A stretch of 64,000 nt of DNA from Mariannaea sp. PMI_226 (taxonomy: Eukaryota; Ascomycota; Sordariomycetes; Hypocreales; Nectriaceae): assembly GCA_024336345.1 (NCBI GenBank), contig JANFOG010000007.1, positions 2,356,001 through 2,420,000 of the forward strand, in the 5' to 3' direction. Under the pieces are notes generated by a model. It ran no database searches, was not told the DNA's origin, and worked only from the letters and a program-made list of their open reading frames with translations. Below are positions 23,365 to 35,689 of the stretch, piece by piece; the stretch's first letter is position 1; every line of letters begins with the position of its first letter. A program made the translations under genes and the position numbers.

Positions 23365-23572
23365 AATAGATGCATCAATAGCCCCTTGAGCTAATAGAAT
23401 GCACTCGGCAAGAAGTATTTCTCCTTAATTTTAGCATGATAAACAGCTTTGCATTTGTACTTTTCAGCTAGAAGGGAATTTGAGAATGGAAAGTGGATGC
23501 AATAGCAGATACTCGAGCTGATGAAGGAGATTTCGGGCAAACAGCATCCTGCCACTCGACAAAGCAGAACCA
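23347..23572 (+). pseudogene. Decayed TPR repeats beyond the NLR stop
   Basis: After RKYER-stop the DNA still resembles TPR units. About 23355-23410 aligns to the GAGGCAGAGCAAATGCATCGG block after a 1-nt shift, with CAG-to-TAG changes. About 23434-23560 aligns to a further unit (AACAGCTTTGCATTTGTACTTT..., then GGCAAACAGCATCCTGCCACTC). Stops and frameshifts show that the repeat array was once at least two units longer. Confidence 0.7.
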
Positions 23573-24599
23573 CCTTTGCGTATTACGCTACCAACCAAAG
23601 CGCAAGAAGCCCTCATCTCATCTCCCCCATTTTTTAGTTTATGGGGATTGAGACAGGCTTCCCCTCGTTAACCTCTCTTGGGAGCTCGACCCCGTGGTGT
23701 TTTTGGGGAAATGGCTTGGCTTGAATAAACGACATCCCCCAGGAGCCGCCATCTCGCTTCCCTCGGTGGAGGTGTCTCCAGAGCTTCCGTGTTGACAGGC
23801 GCGAACTTGGTCGAATATGTTCTAGCGGCCGTTTCAATTCGGTGCAGAAAGCCCGATTTGCATCCCCCTTTTGCTTCGATTGGCTGGTAGGAAAGGAGAC
23901 TTTCGGGGATCCTCGTTACTGGGTGGCAGAAAATATGGAGCACCTCGGTCTCGCCTTTCTTCGCGTTCTTGTGTGGCAGGACATGACTCTGTCCTGGCTC
24001 CACGTGGACGTTTACCGCATCAGCCTCTCACATCCCCTTTCTCCGCACCCTCATCTTGTCTTCGCCCCCAGACGCAGGCACGGATAATCCGGGGGCCGCG
24101 TGCGGGGGGGCTGACACTGTCACGTTTTTTATTCTTCAATAAGTTTGCACGTCAAGAGAGCACTCTATTTTGCTAGTGCCGTACTACCGCCCCGTAAGGA
24201 GTCCACCTTCGCATAGTGCGTCCCCGAGGGGATCTCGGCCATCCAATTGAATGGCCCGACATGGGATGGGTTGGTTGTATTAGGAATCTTGCGTCATGTA
24301 GCTTGTCCTCTACTATGCAATTCCATGTGGTCCGGGTGGCAACTCTAGATGCGCAGTAGAAGCCGCAATCACAAGGGGAAAAAATCGTCATATTCCAATC
24401 TCGTGGGGAAGAGAGTGCCACTTCGATTCCATTGCAAATAGTTCAGTGGGGAAAAGACTTGCTCGTCAACAGAAACATAAATTCTTCCACATCTCCTTCA
24501 AAATCAACCATCACATCAACCATTCAAATCACATCAGCAACTACATCTTTCTACCCAAAAACTTCATTCTCCGAGTTATCCGTTGACAAGTCCTGCGAC
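23573..24599. other. Intergenic region, promoter of aquaglyceroporin
   Basis: No supported gene; overlapping open frames on both strands (23634-24176) have no motif. The last 150 bases are CA-rich (TCAAATCACATCAGCAAC), typical of a fungal 5' leader. Confidence 0.5.
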
Positions 24600-25696
24600 A
24601 TGAGTTCCAAAGTTGAGCACGAGGATGTCTCGACTGACTCCGCTCCACGAAGCCTGGTCGAGGAATTGCCGCTTTGGAGCCGGATAAAAGAGGATTATAA
24701 GGACTTGTTTTCTGAGTTCATGGGAACCATGATATTGATCCTGTTTGGCGATGGTGTCGTGGCGCAAGTAGTTCTCAGCAAGGGCACCAAAGGAGACTAC
24801 CAAAGTATTTCTTGGGGATGGGGGTATGTGCTCTCTTTTTTCCTTTTGCATGCCTCTTTCTCTCTACCTCTCAAGTCCATTGTCAAGGTCAGGTAGAAAA
24901 TTGAGGGCTAATGTCATGGTTTTAGTATTGCTGTTATGATGGGAGTCTATGTCGGTGGCAAGTCGGGAGGTCACCTCAATCCCGCTGTAACCTTCGTCAG
25001 CTGCCTCTACCGCGGTCTTCCTTGGCGAAAGTTTCCCTTCTACTTCGTGGGCCAACTCCTCGGAGCCATGGCTGGAGCTGCAATTGTTTACGGAAACTAC
25101 AAGTCTGCATTCGACCTCTATGAGGGTGGCCCTGGTATCCGAACCGTTGGCGGCCCCAATTCCACTGCTGGCATCTTCTGCACCTACCCAGCCGCATTCA
25201 TGACGCGAACCGGAATGGTATTTTCCGAGTTTATTGCCAGCGCCATTCTCATTATTTGCGTCTTTGCCTTGACGGACAACAAAAACATTGGTGCCGGACC
25301 ACTGTTGCCTCTCTGCCTGTTCTTCGTCATTTTTGGTATTGGTGCTTGCTTTGGTTGGGAAACTGGCTATGCGCTTAACTTTGCTCGTGATTTTGGCCCC
25401 CGTCTGGTGTCTTATATGATTGGCTATGGTCATGAGGTTTGGTCTGCTGGAGGATACTACTTCTGGGTAAGAAATTGCACACAACTGCGGTTATTGACTC
25501 TTTTCGCTAATTTAATTGATAGATCCCCATGGTTGTCCCATTCCTGGGATGCTCTTTCGGAGGATTCTTGTACGACTTTTTCATCTTCTCAGGTGACAGC
25601 CCCATCAACACCCCAGGCCTTGGTCTTCCCAGACTTCTCAAGCCTCGAAGAGATGTGTGGTCAAACACAGCTAGACCTTTGAACTCCCAGGTCTAG
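24600..25696 (+). CDS. Aquaglyceroporin (MIP family), 312 aa (3 exons)
   Basis: This is a plasma-membrane channel for glycerol and other small neutral solutes. Exons are 24600-24823, 24926-25466 and 25523-25696, and all splice phases close. The cytosolic N-terminus is about 40 residues, followed by six membrane helices. The first pore motif is intact (GGHLNPAVT, NPA at 93-95). The second reads NFARDFGPR (residues 226-230), where Pro of the canonical NPA is replaced by Phe; the following Arg-Asp typical of glycerol facilitators is kept. Similar substitutions at this site occur in Fps1-type fungal channels. I chose the ATG at 24600 because the upstream in-frame Met at 24432 would add a Ser/Thr-rich stretch typical of leader sequence. 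No adjacent glycerol gene is seen. Confidence 0.88.
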
Positions 25697-28600
25697 CTAT
25701 TTAGCTAACTGGAAATTATTATCTCCAGTCTTGGATGGGCAGAGTCAATTTGTTCCAATTCGCATAGATAGTAGATACTGAGTAACAGGGGAGGATAGCG
25801 GAGCAATTTACATTTCGATTTACATATTAGACATCCATATTGAAGCACAACATCTTCTTAATCTTTATATATACAAGATATTAGTGCATGAAATTTGCAT
25901 TCTAATCGTTTCTTGACTTGCACCGTTTGCCGCTTGAGTCATATAGACACCATTCCGGGAAACCTGCCTTACTGGGCAGTGTTTATAAAAGAAGTGGAAT
26001 GAACTAATTGTTATGCATAATTGGAACATTTCCTTGCCTATTGTTATTTAGTGTTATATTCATCATGTACTTCAGATGCTATTGAATGTTAATCTCAGTT
26101 GCGGCCCCCTGTCTCCCTTTCCAGATGAAGCTAACCTGAGCTGAGGTTTGGTAATAGCAATCGCCCTCCACTCACTAGTACATGATTGTAAGTTATACTA
26201 GGCTGGGTCTGTTGGGCTCCTCAATATCCGTCAATGCGACTAGTGTGACATGTGCTAACAGTGATCATTCATGAGGTTTCGTTTATCAGTTTCCTGAACC
26301 GCAATTGGCTGTAACTTCCATAGAATCATTCGGTTTACACATGTTAGTCACATTCAACAATGGAAACATGAAGTCTTTTTGAACTTTTTTTTTCTAGACA
26401 CTATCTTTTAATAATGTGTCTGTTTTTCCCATGATATATAATGATGGTAAATGAACTCAAAAATATTAATCAGAATGCTCTTGACATATCGAGTGGCTGG
26501 GAAGGGGGGGATATGATGAGCCATACAGTGGTCTAATTGAGAGGTGACATGGACCAACAGCTGAAGTGGGCATGGAAGTATGAATTAAGCACAGACTCCT
26601 GAACGGCTCAAGGCTCTCGGGACAGCTCGGTCAACTTGGATGTTTCTGAGCTGAAGTACTCTCGGGTTGAAATACCGACAAGCGTGGAGGATTCTTGGCA
26701 GACGCTAGTTGACGAACGTGAATAGCGCCACCTCGCTTCCGGCTGTTCTAGAACGAGACCATGGGCTACGGTGTCTGCGATACTGACGGCGACAGCCTTT
26801 TTCTTTGTACCCTTCCGGACCTAACTAACCACCGTACTCTTACACGGCAGATCATCTGCGGATGCTACCCTCTTAGGTGCCTTGATTGTTAGTGCGATGG
26901 TAACGTATCCCGTTGAACATATAAGTCTAATTATCAGTGATAAAAGCTTTCCATTTCCTTGAGATTACCCTGGTTTCTAGTGAAGATGAAATGTTGGCTG
27001 AGGAAACAAGCGCAGCGATGCCGTGAAGCCGATATTCGCTACCTCATCACAAATCACTCCGCTCTCCATCTGGGCAATATTACTTAACAATTCCGGCTGT
27101 TGGCAGGCAAGCAACAGCCTAGAAAAGAAGCCTCGGCAGTGGCCAAGCGAATCCACAGCTTCCAAAGTACCATCAGATATGCGTAGTGCATAATGGCTAA
27201 GGAGGCATGGTTATTAGCACAGAAAAGGTTTGCCCTCAATTCGCATTCAAGGCAATTAAAGTGGTTGGGACGATAAAGATATGATCTCTAAAGTATTATG
27301 CTACACGCCAAATACGTTGCTGGCAAACCGATAGTTATAGAGTCCCAGTCGTTGAAAGTGAAAAGAAAACCGCTGGGACTACCACAAACCACTTCCAAAT
27401 GGCGATATGAAAACTTGACTCATGTACTTGATCTAGTGCTTGTTCCCTCCGGCCCCATTTATTATGCTGTGAATTAGTCTATGTAATTAGTATGAATAAG
27501 TTTACCTAAGAAAGAATTGACACCTTAATTCAACATGGGGTATTGCATATATATTTTCCGTTCGCCAATTATAACATCAAAGCGAGCTTCTGTCTCACCA
27601 GTTTTCATCTGACCTCGTAGATTATGGCATTCTAAGTATTTTTTTCGTTTCCTTTGGCGTGGTTGTGGGTACACTCCCCGACGAGGCATATTTTCACGCT
27701 CTCATGGCGGGATCGCCTTTCGTTGTCCTAGGCCCAGATGCACGCCTTACGACTACAAACTAGGAGATCTTCTTCGCCCACAGTCGTGAGATTGTTAGAG
27801 GGACCAGGTCCTTATTCATATCTAGTAATGCAATTCTAGCTCCCTATTTCAGCATCAAACGAGCACTGGGAGTTGCCTTATAGCTGCGAGTGGCAGTATT
27901 GGAACCATAGATTATTCATTTAATTTTCCTTCCCAGCCTCAGTCTAAAATTGTATTGTCATTAGGCAACTACGGCGACAGAATCTATTTCTCTATTAAGT
28001 CTTATTATCAGTAGTCTTGTAACGGAAGCCCTTATTCCTCCGCTAAAAGTCTCATGCTGCTTTTTGAGAATACTATGTTTCACTCTCTTTCTTGGCTCTT
28101 CTCCACAACTTTTTTTCTCCAATACCTTCACTCTATAGACTCCTGCCTTCTATATTATCATCTATGTGTAGGGTAAGATTGATCTTACAAAGGACTTATA
28201 CACACTCTCAATGCATATCTTGGTTCGTTCGCAGTTCTTGGCTCTGTTATCTCGGGCCGGATGCGCAACAAGTAGTGATTGTATCTCTCAAGCAATCTAG
28301 ATTACTTACACGCGACTGGGAATGTATCAAACCACATTGGCTGTGGCCCCTCATAGAGAAAATGGGAGATGTTTGCAGAAGCAAGTCAGCATGGCACCTT
28401 GCGACAAAATATTGAGACCACGAGTGATCCTAAAGCAATATATGAATTCCTCAAATGTCTGATCTAAGTTCTGTTCGTGCTCTTTCTCAGAATGCTGCAT
28501 GACCATTTTTGTGGATGACTGGCTCGACAAAAGCGAGGAGGTAAGGTGTCTGTCAATCATGAGGACGCCTCACTGGTACCCAATTGTCACGTCTCCCCTT

Positions 28601-29739
28601 GGTTCGCGCTTCAGCGAGTCAATCTCAGCAAACTGCCCCTGTATCCCCTGGAACGATGGATACTCGGGCCTATAAATGAAAGCGTGGTGCTATGTGCCTG
28701 ATTTTACTTGTAGTCTAGGACTTGACTGCATCTTCCACTCATATCTGGCCGAGTGATGTAGACCTAAAATCATCTGGGTAAACAACGACAACTCGGTAAT
28801 AGAAGTAAAAAGCTTAGTTTCCTTTGGTGTTCGGCCAACTATGTCATTCAAGGGAACCAAGGGAGCTTCCACCGGCGTTGTATCTCAGGTTTGGTGTCTC
28901 TAATGAGAATAAACGTGTGAAAGGCTGGGACTTTTGGCACATAGAACGAGAGGGAAATCAGAATTCGTCTATCCAAGAATGTAGGCCATCTTGGGAGAAG
29001 AGACTGAGGATATCCTCCCTTCTATCTTCTATTTGCTTCCTATAGAGTTCCTCTCTCAGGGTCCTATACCTAAATGACCTACTAGCATCAGGATTTGATT
29101 GATTGGCGGCTAGGTTGTAATCTACCAGCATAGTTCTGCTTATAGTATGATAATAGTCCTATAATACTTGATAAGGTAGATGGGAAAGCGATTCATAGCC
29201 CCATTAGCCTCTAGATTACAAGCTATATATTGCTATCAAGTAATCCCCGCCTACTTGAAGAATTTTCACTGGAATGAAATTGCTTAGCTAGATCCCCAGT
29301 TGTTAGGTGGGAACACAATCTCCCTGAGTGTAGCCTAAACTTGGAGAATAGCAGCCTCCTCTTCCTCTGCTCTCGATTACAGCGCCTGTAAGCCCTCATT
29401 ATTTAGAAGACCGTCCGCTAAAGAGACCTCTCTATACAAGTAGAGGATGGTGACAGCTGCCTGTACTTTCCTTCTCCATTGACCTTCCACTTTTGTAGCC
29501 TCCAGTAGTAGCTCCAAGACCCAGGTCTGAGTTATGGGGCTATTCACACAAACAGGTAGGTATAGAGTAGTCATGTCCTGCCATTATGCGTGTTTGCAAA
29601 TGGAAATTTAATTACTGAGTTATCCCAAGTGAGCATACCTCTTGGGGCGGAGTCTAAGTGATCCGCTTCTCTATAGATAGGTCTCTTGAGATTTTACTCT
29701 ATTATCTCTGAGCCTCATAAGATTGTCTCTTTAGTGCCT
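25697..29739. other. AT-rich gene desert
   Basis: This is about 4 kb of AT-rich sequence with no convincing gene on either strand. A minus-strand frame around 26977-27200 reads protein-like over about 70 codons but I recognise no family. The part after 29300 belongs to, or flanks, the decayed retroelement described next. Confidence 0.55.
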
Positions 29740-30760
29740 AGAAGACTTTTTTGGGGCTTCTTCTTAGAAAAGTAACATGCAGGTTTCTATCAGATTAGTT
29801 AATGGGAACTCTATATCGCTCAAGTCAGGTATCAAGGCTTGAGAGTAATTACCAATTTTTACGAAGCCCTACACGCTCTTGATAGTCTTAGGCAGCATCT
29901 GCTTAGCGATTATTTACTACCTGTCCATTATCAGTATCTTCTTTCCCACTATGGATAATGGGTTTAAGACAGCTTACTTCCTTAGCTATACAAGTTTACT
30001 TCTGGAAGTCTAAATGTAATCCTACTTTAGCTAACGGGGCTAATACGCAGCAAGTCTTCTCCTAGTAATGGGTTACAGTTATAAATGTATAGACCAATAT
30101 ATTGTCTCTGTACAGTGGCCAGAGCCACCAAAAAATGGCATAGTATGCCATTACTATCATGCTGGAAAACTGGCGATGCGCTAATCAGTCCGAAAGGGCA
30201 TACTTTTCACTTGTATAATCTCGATCTATTCCTAAGAGCTACTTTGGATTTGTACCCAGGGGCACCAGCATCGAGCTACTTCTCCTATTTTTATGTGTCA
30301 AATAGCGGTCAACACCAAAGCTGCTGTGCGGTGAAGAGATCGCCGGCAGCTATGACTGTGTAAGTAAAACACAACCTATAACAACAGGAACAGTGAGACC
30401 TTATAGGGGTCAAGCCCCTATAGACTGCCCTATCCATAGAAGATAAATAGCCTGCTATAGGACCTTTCCATAGCTGAAAATCAAGACCTTCTATGCCTTG
30501 AAGTTGACTCTATTCTATGTGACAGTATGCTTTGTCTAGTAGTTTTTGAACCGTCTTCCCCAAGGCCAACAGCTACTCCCTAAACATATCATATCATGGG
30601 TCCCACAGCAGGGGCTTTTCGTCACTTCTGCAGCACGTTACAGGTTGATCTTCACATCGAATTCCTGGCAATGCAGCGGCAAAGGATCAGTTTCTCTAAT
30701 CTCAAATAGGTGACCAAATTCTTCCACTGACTGGAGAACAAACTAGTCCCCCCATGGGAT
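29740..30760 (-). mobile_element. Decayed Ty3/gypsy retrotransposon, reverse-transcriptase relic
   Basis: Read on the minus strand from 30760 down, degenerate frames recover the ordered blocks of a Ty3/gypsy polymerase. FEIRETDPLPLH comes first, then LLALGKTVQKLLDKAY. DRAVYRGLTPIR corresponds to the DYRALN area, and MPFGLISASPVFQ to the MPFGLTNAP block. YRDNILVYT lies at the YxDD catalytic site, now YRDN. VLAPLAKVGLHLDFQK is next. LPKTIKSV-stop-GFVKIGNYSQALIPDLSDIEFPLTNL corresponds to the block after the palm. Several stops (TAG/TAA replacing CAG/CAA/TGC-like codons) and frameshifts interrupt it. The excess of TA dinucleotides fits RIP-type C-to-T decay. No LTRs could be defined by eye. The element is clearly dead. 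Confidence 0.75.
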
Positions 30761-32651
30761 TTCTTCCTTAGGTTGCTGTACTTTTTCGGTGTTCAGAAGG
30801 GTAATGGCACGCACCACAACTGTCCCTAGGCTCTGACCTTGCTGGGCACGGCGCACTTCAGCCATCAAGGTTGCTCCACAGATGAGCTTCCTCACCATAA
30901 TTTGCTGGATCCTTCACGGGTCCTCTTCATCGGCGAGCAGAAAAGGCATACTCGCCTGCCAATGCCAAGCTCTTCGCCTAGCTGCATCCTACATCCCTCG
31001 GTTCTGCCTTATCTACGTTATAGGCCTCCGAGGAAAAGGTCTTCACTAAGACTTTCTATTATAGAAACGTACAGGGGTTACTCATACCCTCCAAACTTCT
31101 AGGACTAAGGGGGGAGCGGCTCCACTCACCGTCTCCCCTGTGGTAGCATCTGCGAAGACGTCGAACAATTGGCGCTACTTCTGCAAATTCGGTAGCGAGA
31201 GCATGGTGACAAGGTCCAGGGGTGATCAAAGCATACGAATTGCATCCTGAATCCATCAGAGCATGTTTTTTTCTGACCATTCACTCTCCCCTGTAGTGAC
31301 GTTGAATTTGCTGACCATCTTCCTTCCTTGCATATTCCACCCCCCACCTCCCCTTGCTCTGCCGTTGGCTCTAGTAGGCCATAATCGAGATCGACAAGCG
31401 TGGCTTGGACGGCCGCCACGGCAAGATGGAGCGTTCCCCCTAGTCTCATCTCGGGGCGAATCGCATCTAGTGTGGCTCGGACCCGAACCGAGCCTAGCGG
31501 AACATGAGCAGGGCTGGGGAACGGGATGGCGTCGCAGTGCAGCGCGTAACTGAAAAGGAAATGCGAGTATGTACGAAAACGGGGCATCTTCTGGCAGGAT
31601 CCCATCAGCCGCCAGCCCGGGGCCGGTGTGATCTAGATCCAGGGTCCATCTGATCTTTGACCGGTGTTGAATCTTAGTTGCCTAACTTCCGTCCAATGCA
31701 GGCATACCTTGCCTTTCGTTTCTCTCCGGCATGGCTGACCAAAGGTACTCTAATCGACTTGACTGCATACATCTGCTAGCTCTTAAGAAAAAAACACAGT
31801 GCGTGGGGGATAACGTCAGCATCATTTGCTCAGAGTGGACAAGATTTGCGAAGGATGTTGTCCTTCTGCCTTCCAGCGTTCATCAGGATCCGGAGTAGCC
31901 TGCAATAAGAGTGCAACGGATGAATAATCCCCATGCTACTAGACACGGTTAGATAGCTCAGACCGCCACGCGCTGCTTATGCAGATCCGCACGGCAAAGA
32001 GGGTGGAGGGTTGCAAGGGAATGTAGCAGGACTTCGTAACGCGTCAATCTTACAGCAAATCAACAATGACAGTGCATTTGGTGCTTCTTGGGTTTAAAGA
32101 ACGGTACGCTCTGATGCCCGTGCCTGATTTCTCATTTTGCCAATAAAGTGCCGGTGACATGACGTTGCATGCTTTACTTCTCCCGAGGATTGCACGGCTT
32201 CGGATTGAGATTCTACGTGAGACAAAGGGCGTGCACGTAATAACCTGTCGAGACCATTGTATCAAGGCAAAATGACCCCAAAAACTCTAAGCTCAGTCGC
32301 AAGGCTGCCTAGATGTATAACAGTAATTTGCCAGTATTTTTACACATAATTTTACATTGGAAATTGAACCTGACTTGGCTTCCTCGGCTGACGCACTTCA
32401 CTGACAGTTTAGCTGACTTGATTGATTGAATGTTTCTTTCTTTGGCAATCGGGGATTCCGTTGGGTGACAGGATCGGCAGTTGTGCATACACGACCAAGC
32501 ATAGTGCTCTAGGTTTTCCAATTCTCGTAGAAAGAGAAATAAATTATAGATAATAAGAAACCGTTCATCATCCATTGGGTATTTTTTACTTTGCTCCCTT
32601 GTTTTTAACTACCTCTCTCTCGCTTTTGGACCTTTCCAGGATAAAGAAAAG
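30761..32651. other. Gene-poor region, possible rest of the retroelement
   Basis: Up to about 31100 the sequence may be an upstream part of the decayed element. Beyond that, GC content rises and antisense open frames (31126-31605) carry no motif. The stretch 32270-32651 is AT-rich and holds the 3' end of the Zn2Cys6 gene. Confidence 0.45.
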
Positions 32652-34225
32652 CTATGAAAAATGACTATTGATAGTCACCTGTGCTAACTTGATATAGTTC
32701 TCGGCTTCAATCAAAGCCCCCACTTGGCCTTGATTCGACTGACGACGGTATCGGGACTTGATGGTGTTGATATGCTGCTGAACCTCTATGATTTGGAAAT
32801 TGGCTAAGCTTTTAAGCAAGTATAGGCTCTCGCGCCGGTCAACGCGGTAGGTTGACACGGAAATGTCGACAGGGCCAGCAGTAGAGGACACATCAAGCTC
32901 AGGTTTCTGCTGATAGGATGAATTGTTGCTGATGGTATCGCCACTGAGGCCACGTAGATGCATGGCCTTGTAACATTTGGCTAGCTTGCCGCAAATGTTA
33001 CCTATCTGCCGGGCTGCCATGGCGAGCACCATGTTGAGCTCTCCCCGGACCGCACATTTCTCGCACGCCATAAAAATCGCCAAGGTTTCGATGGAATTCC
33101 GGACGTCAGCGAGTATGAGATCGATTCGGTTCTCTCGCGAAGCCGATCTGGACGCCAACCTCTCGAGGAATGATATGGAGCTGAGCAGACAGGAGCAGCT
33201 ATTGGATTCTGCCCCTGTCTTTGCACCGCCACCAACAGACTCGATGGATGGTGGTTCTGATAATATTGAGCCTAATCTGGTACTGTCTTCACTGGCATTC
33301 ATCTCCCAAGTCATCTCGCCGCCATGCGTTGGGTGAATTCCATCCCAAAAGTTCATATCAATAGCGCTGTCCATAGCCGACGGGCTGAAAAGCGACGACA
33401 AGAACGCGTCCGTCTTTAATAGATCCGGGAACTGGTCTGGCGATGCTACTGCGAAAGTATGACTCCCTGGTGAGTAAGAGGAGTCGTTGGTTGTGAGATC
33501 ACTGGCGGCTATCGGAGGTGTCAGTCCATATGGATCCCAGCACATTTGCAGAAAAAAAAAGTAGCAGAGTTACTTACAAGTTGGATTGTCACTACTGCTC
33601 GAGCTCGATCCGCCGTCTGAACTGTGCTGCATGGGGGTAAATATCATTCCATGCGGCAGCGGAGACTCTTCTGTGACGCTGTCGTCGCATAGTTTGTCGT
33701 GCAAGTCGTCCAATACAAAGTCTTCAGCATGCTTGGCCTGGTTGCTCCTGGCAGCAGACTGCTCTGCTCCATCGGATGTCATCCGAGATGAACTTTTTCG
33801 TTTACTCTTTGTGGCCTGGAGTGGTGCGTTAGCGATTCTATCTTACAATAACGAGTGATATCATTTCCTACTTACTGTTTGACAAGGTGATTTGCTTTCC
33901 TGTTGCTTGTTCCGCCTCTGGTTTTCTGGATACACACACTCTATTCCCATCAAGACACATCTTTGGCATCCTGTCCGCCTTCCAGAGCAACCTGCCTATA
34001 ATATCACATTGTTAGAAAGTTCACATAATAGCAGCACTGGACAGGAATAGAGTCGTTCATCTCCGGCTGTGGGTCGGGGTTACTAACTTTTCTGGAACGA
34101 CAAAACATGCAAGCAATGTGTATCTTGTTTTGGAGATTCCGACTGACTGCAGAAACAGGATCTGGATTCTCAATGAACTCCAGGGTCCCCGAGTCAAACT
34201 CGGTCGAGACCAGTGTGCCAAACAT
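32652..34225 (-). CDS. AflR-like Zn2Cys6 transcription factor, 450 aa (4 exons)
   Basis: Exons are 34088-34225, 33876-33995, 33578-33815 and 32652-33508; all phases close. The zinc cluster is split by the first intron: CMFCRSRK in exon 1 and AGCSGRRTGCQRC...C in exon 2, giving Cys 39, 42, 49, 56, 59 and 66 with spacing C-x2-C-x6-C-x6-C-x2-C-x6-C, a perfect binuclear cluster. A Ser-rich region (SSDGGSSSSSSD) follows. The C-terminal half (CSCLLSSISFLERLA ... VRNSIETLAIFMACEKCA ... RGELNMVLAMAARQIGNIC) resembles the aflatoxin-regulator (AFLR) domain found in pathway-specific activators. The first exon is unusual in placing 38 residues before the zinc cluster. By location it could govern nearby metabolic genes, including the PKS cluster beginning 12-15 kb away, but no binding data support that. 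Confidence 0.85.
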
Positions 34226-35689
34226 GATAAAAGGATAAATCAGGCCGCGATGACAGGCTGATGATATTGCAGCAGATAGTGCCAGTAATATTGTAGGGAT
34301 AATGGCCACACAACGGACTGGAACAACACTCTGGATGATCAGCAAAGCTTGGATGGCGGGCCAAAGAGAATGATGCGTACTTGTGTAGTAGATCGAACTT
34401 CTCCTGTCAAATATTACTGAATTAGAATAAAGAGGTGCTATACAATCACATCGGTTCTATTTCACTTATTTCACACCAACCCAGACCGAGGGACATATGG
34501 TAAATATTGTAGATGTTTTTCGGTGGCAACATAGTGCGGGCGTACCAATAATAATTCTAACACCACCCACTCACACCCCCCCTTCAAATGCCTGAGACCC
34601 AGGGCCCCACCCCCAGCTTGAGGGATTTCCATGTTATTCCTCTTCCCCCTTGTTGTAAATCCTTCCGGTGGTACAGTACTTTTCTGCTGTACCAATATTT
34701 TGGCTTGTGGATTTCTGAGATAAGGAGCGTTCACGAGCTCGACGAGGGTTTGGCGACGCGTTTCGTTTGTGAGGGTTGTTGGGTTGGTACCTTCTAATTT
34801 CAAGGCATCGCATGGCGGCGCCTAACGCGGTTTGAAGTTCGTATTACGGCTGTATAGCAGCTATATAACTTATGAGTTATTGAGTAGTAATACTATAGGA
34901 ACCTATTGCGTCTCACAGAGCAGATCCTAAACTTAGTTGACGGATGCTTAGCGCTGATGGGCTCATGACTCCGTTTTACATAGTAATATTTGGAGACGGC
35001 TTGAGCTTTGGAACCTAACCAACCAAGTGATGGAGAGCCGCCTGGTCATCCCCCGCTACGCCACAGCCAAGAATTGGACAACCGCTGGACGTCTTGGCTT
35101 CTGAAAACTGCTGTGGGGTATGGCATATGATTAGAACGGTGAGGCAGCGTTGCACAAGACATCATGTCAGATTCAGGGTGATAGGCCGCAAGTAGGGAAG
35201 AGCTATCAGTGCGAGAGGTATTGATGATGAGAATATGACAGCTATCACATCAAATTTATTGGCACTCGAGTTCCTACATAAAATATCAACAGTCGAGTCC
35301 TAGATGCATGATTCTGTATTGGGCAATGAGAGTATGAGAAGATTAGACCAGAAAGCAGGGCTGAGGTAAGGTGAAACAGCACTCTTTTCGGTGTCAGATT
35401 TGTGCATATTACGTCTGTCTTCATACTGTCATACTCTGGCTATGACCTGGGCGGAGCTGAAGATCCGGGGGTGCCTTCGCCCGCCGCAGGGTTTTCCTTT
35501 CCTCCTCTGCGCCCCGTGCGTCTCAAACAACCCAAGCAATCAAATATAGGAGCCTGTGCGTGTCAGTGTGTGTAGTGCCTCGTTTAAAGATCCAGTGAGT
35601 AATAGTGACTAAGATGATTATGAACCGAAACCACGGGGACTTACAGGATGCAGCAGATGCCAATAGTACCCTCGTCTCACCGAATCGAC
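34226..35689. other. Intergenic region upstream of the Zn2Cys6 gene
   Basis: No supported gene. It holds the promoter of the regulator. A minus-strand frame at 34471-34803 has no recognisable motif. Confidence 0.5.

Noticed and set aside
26977..27200. Protein-like minus-strand stretch near 27 kb
   Set aside because: It reads smoothly for about 70 codons, but I recognise no family and it has no plausible start or continuation. It may be a relic.
29377..29574. 65-codon minus-strand frame next to the retroelement
   Set aside because: It could be a decayed 3' part of the element, but no RNase H or integrase motif can be identified.
31126..31605. 159-codon minus-strand frame overlapping a 96-codon plus-strand frame
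   Set aside because: Antisense overlapping open frames in GC-richer DNA without any motif; likely chance.
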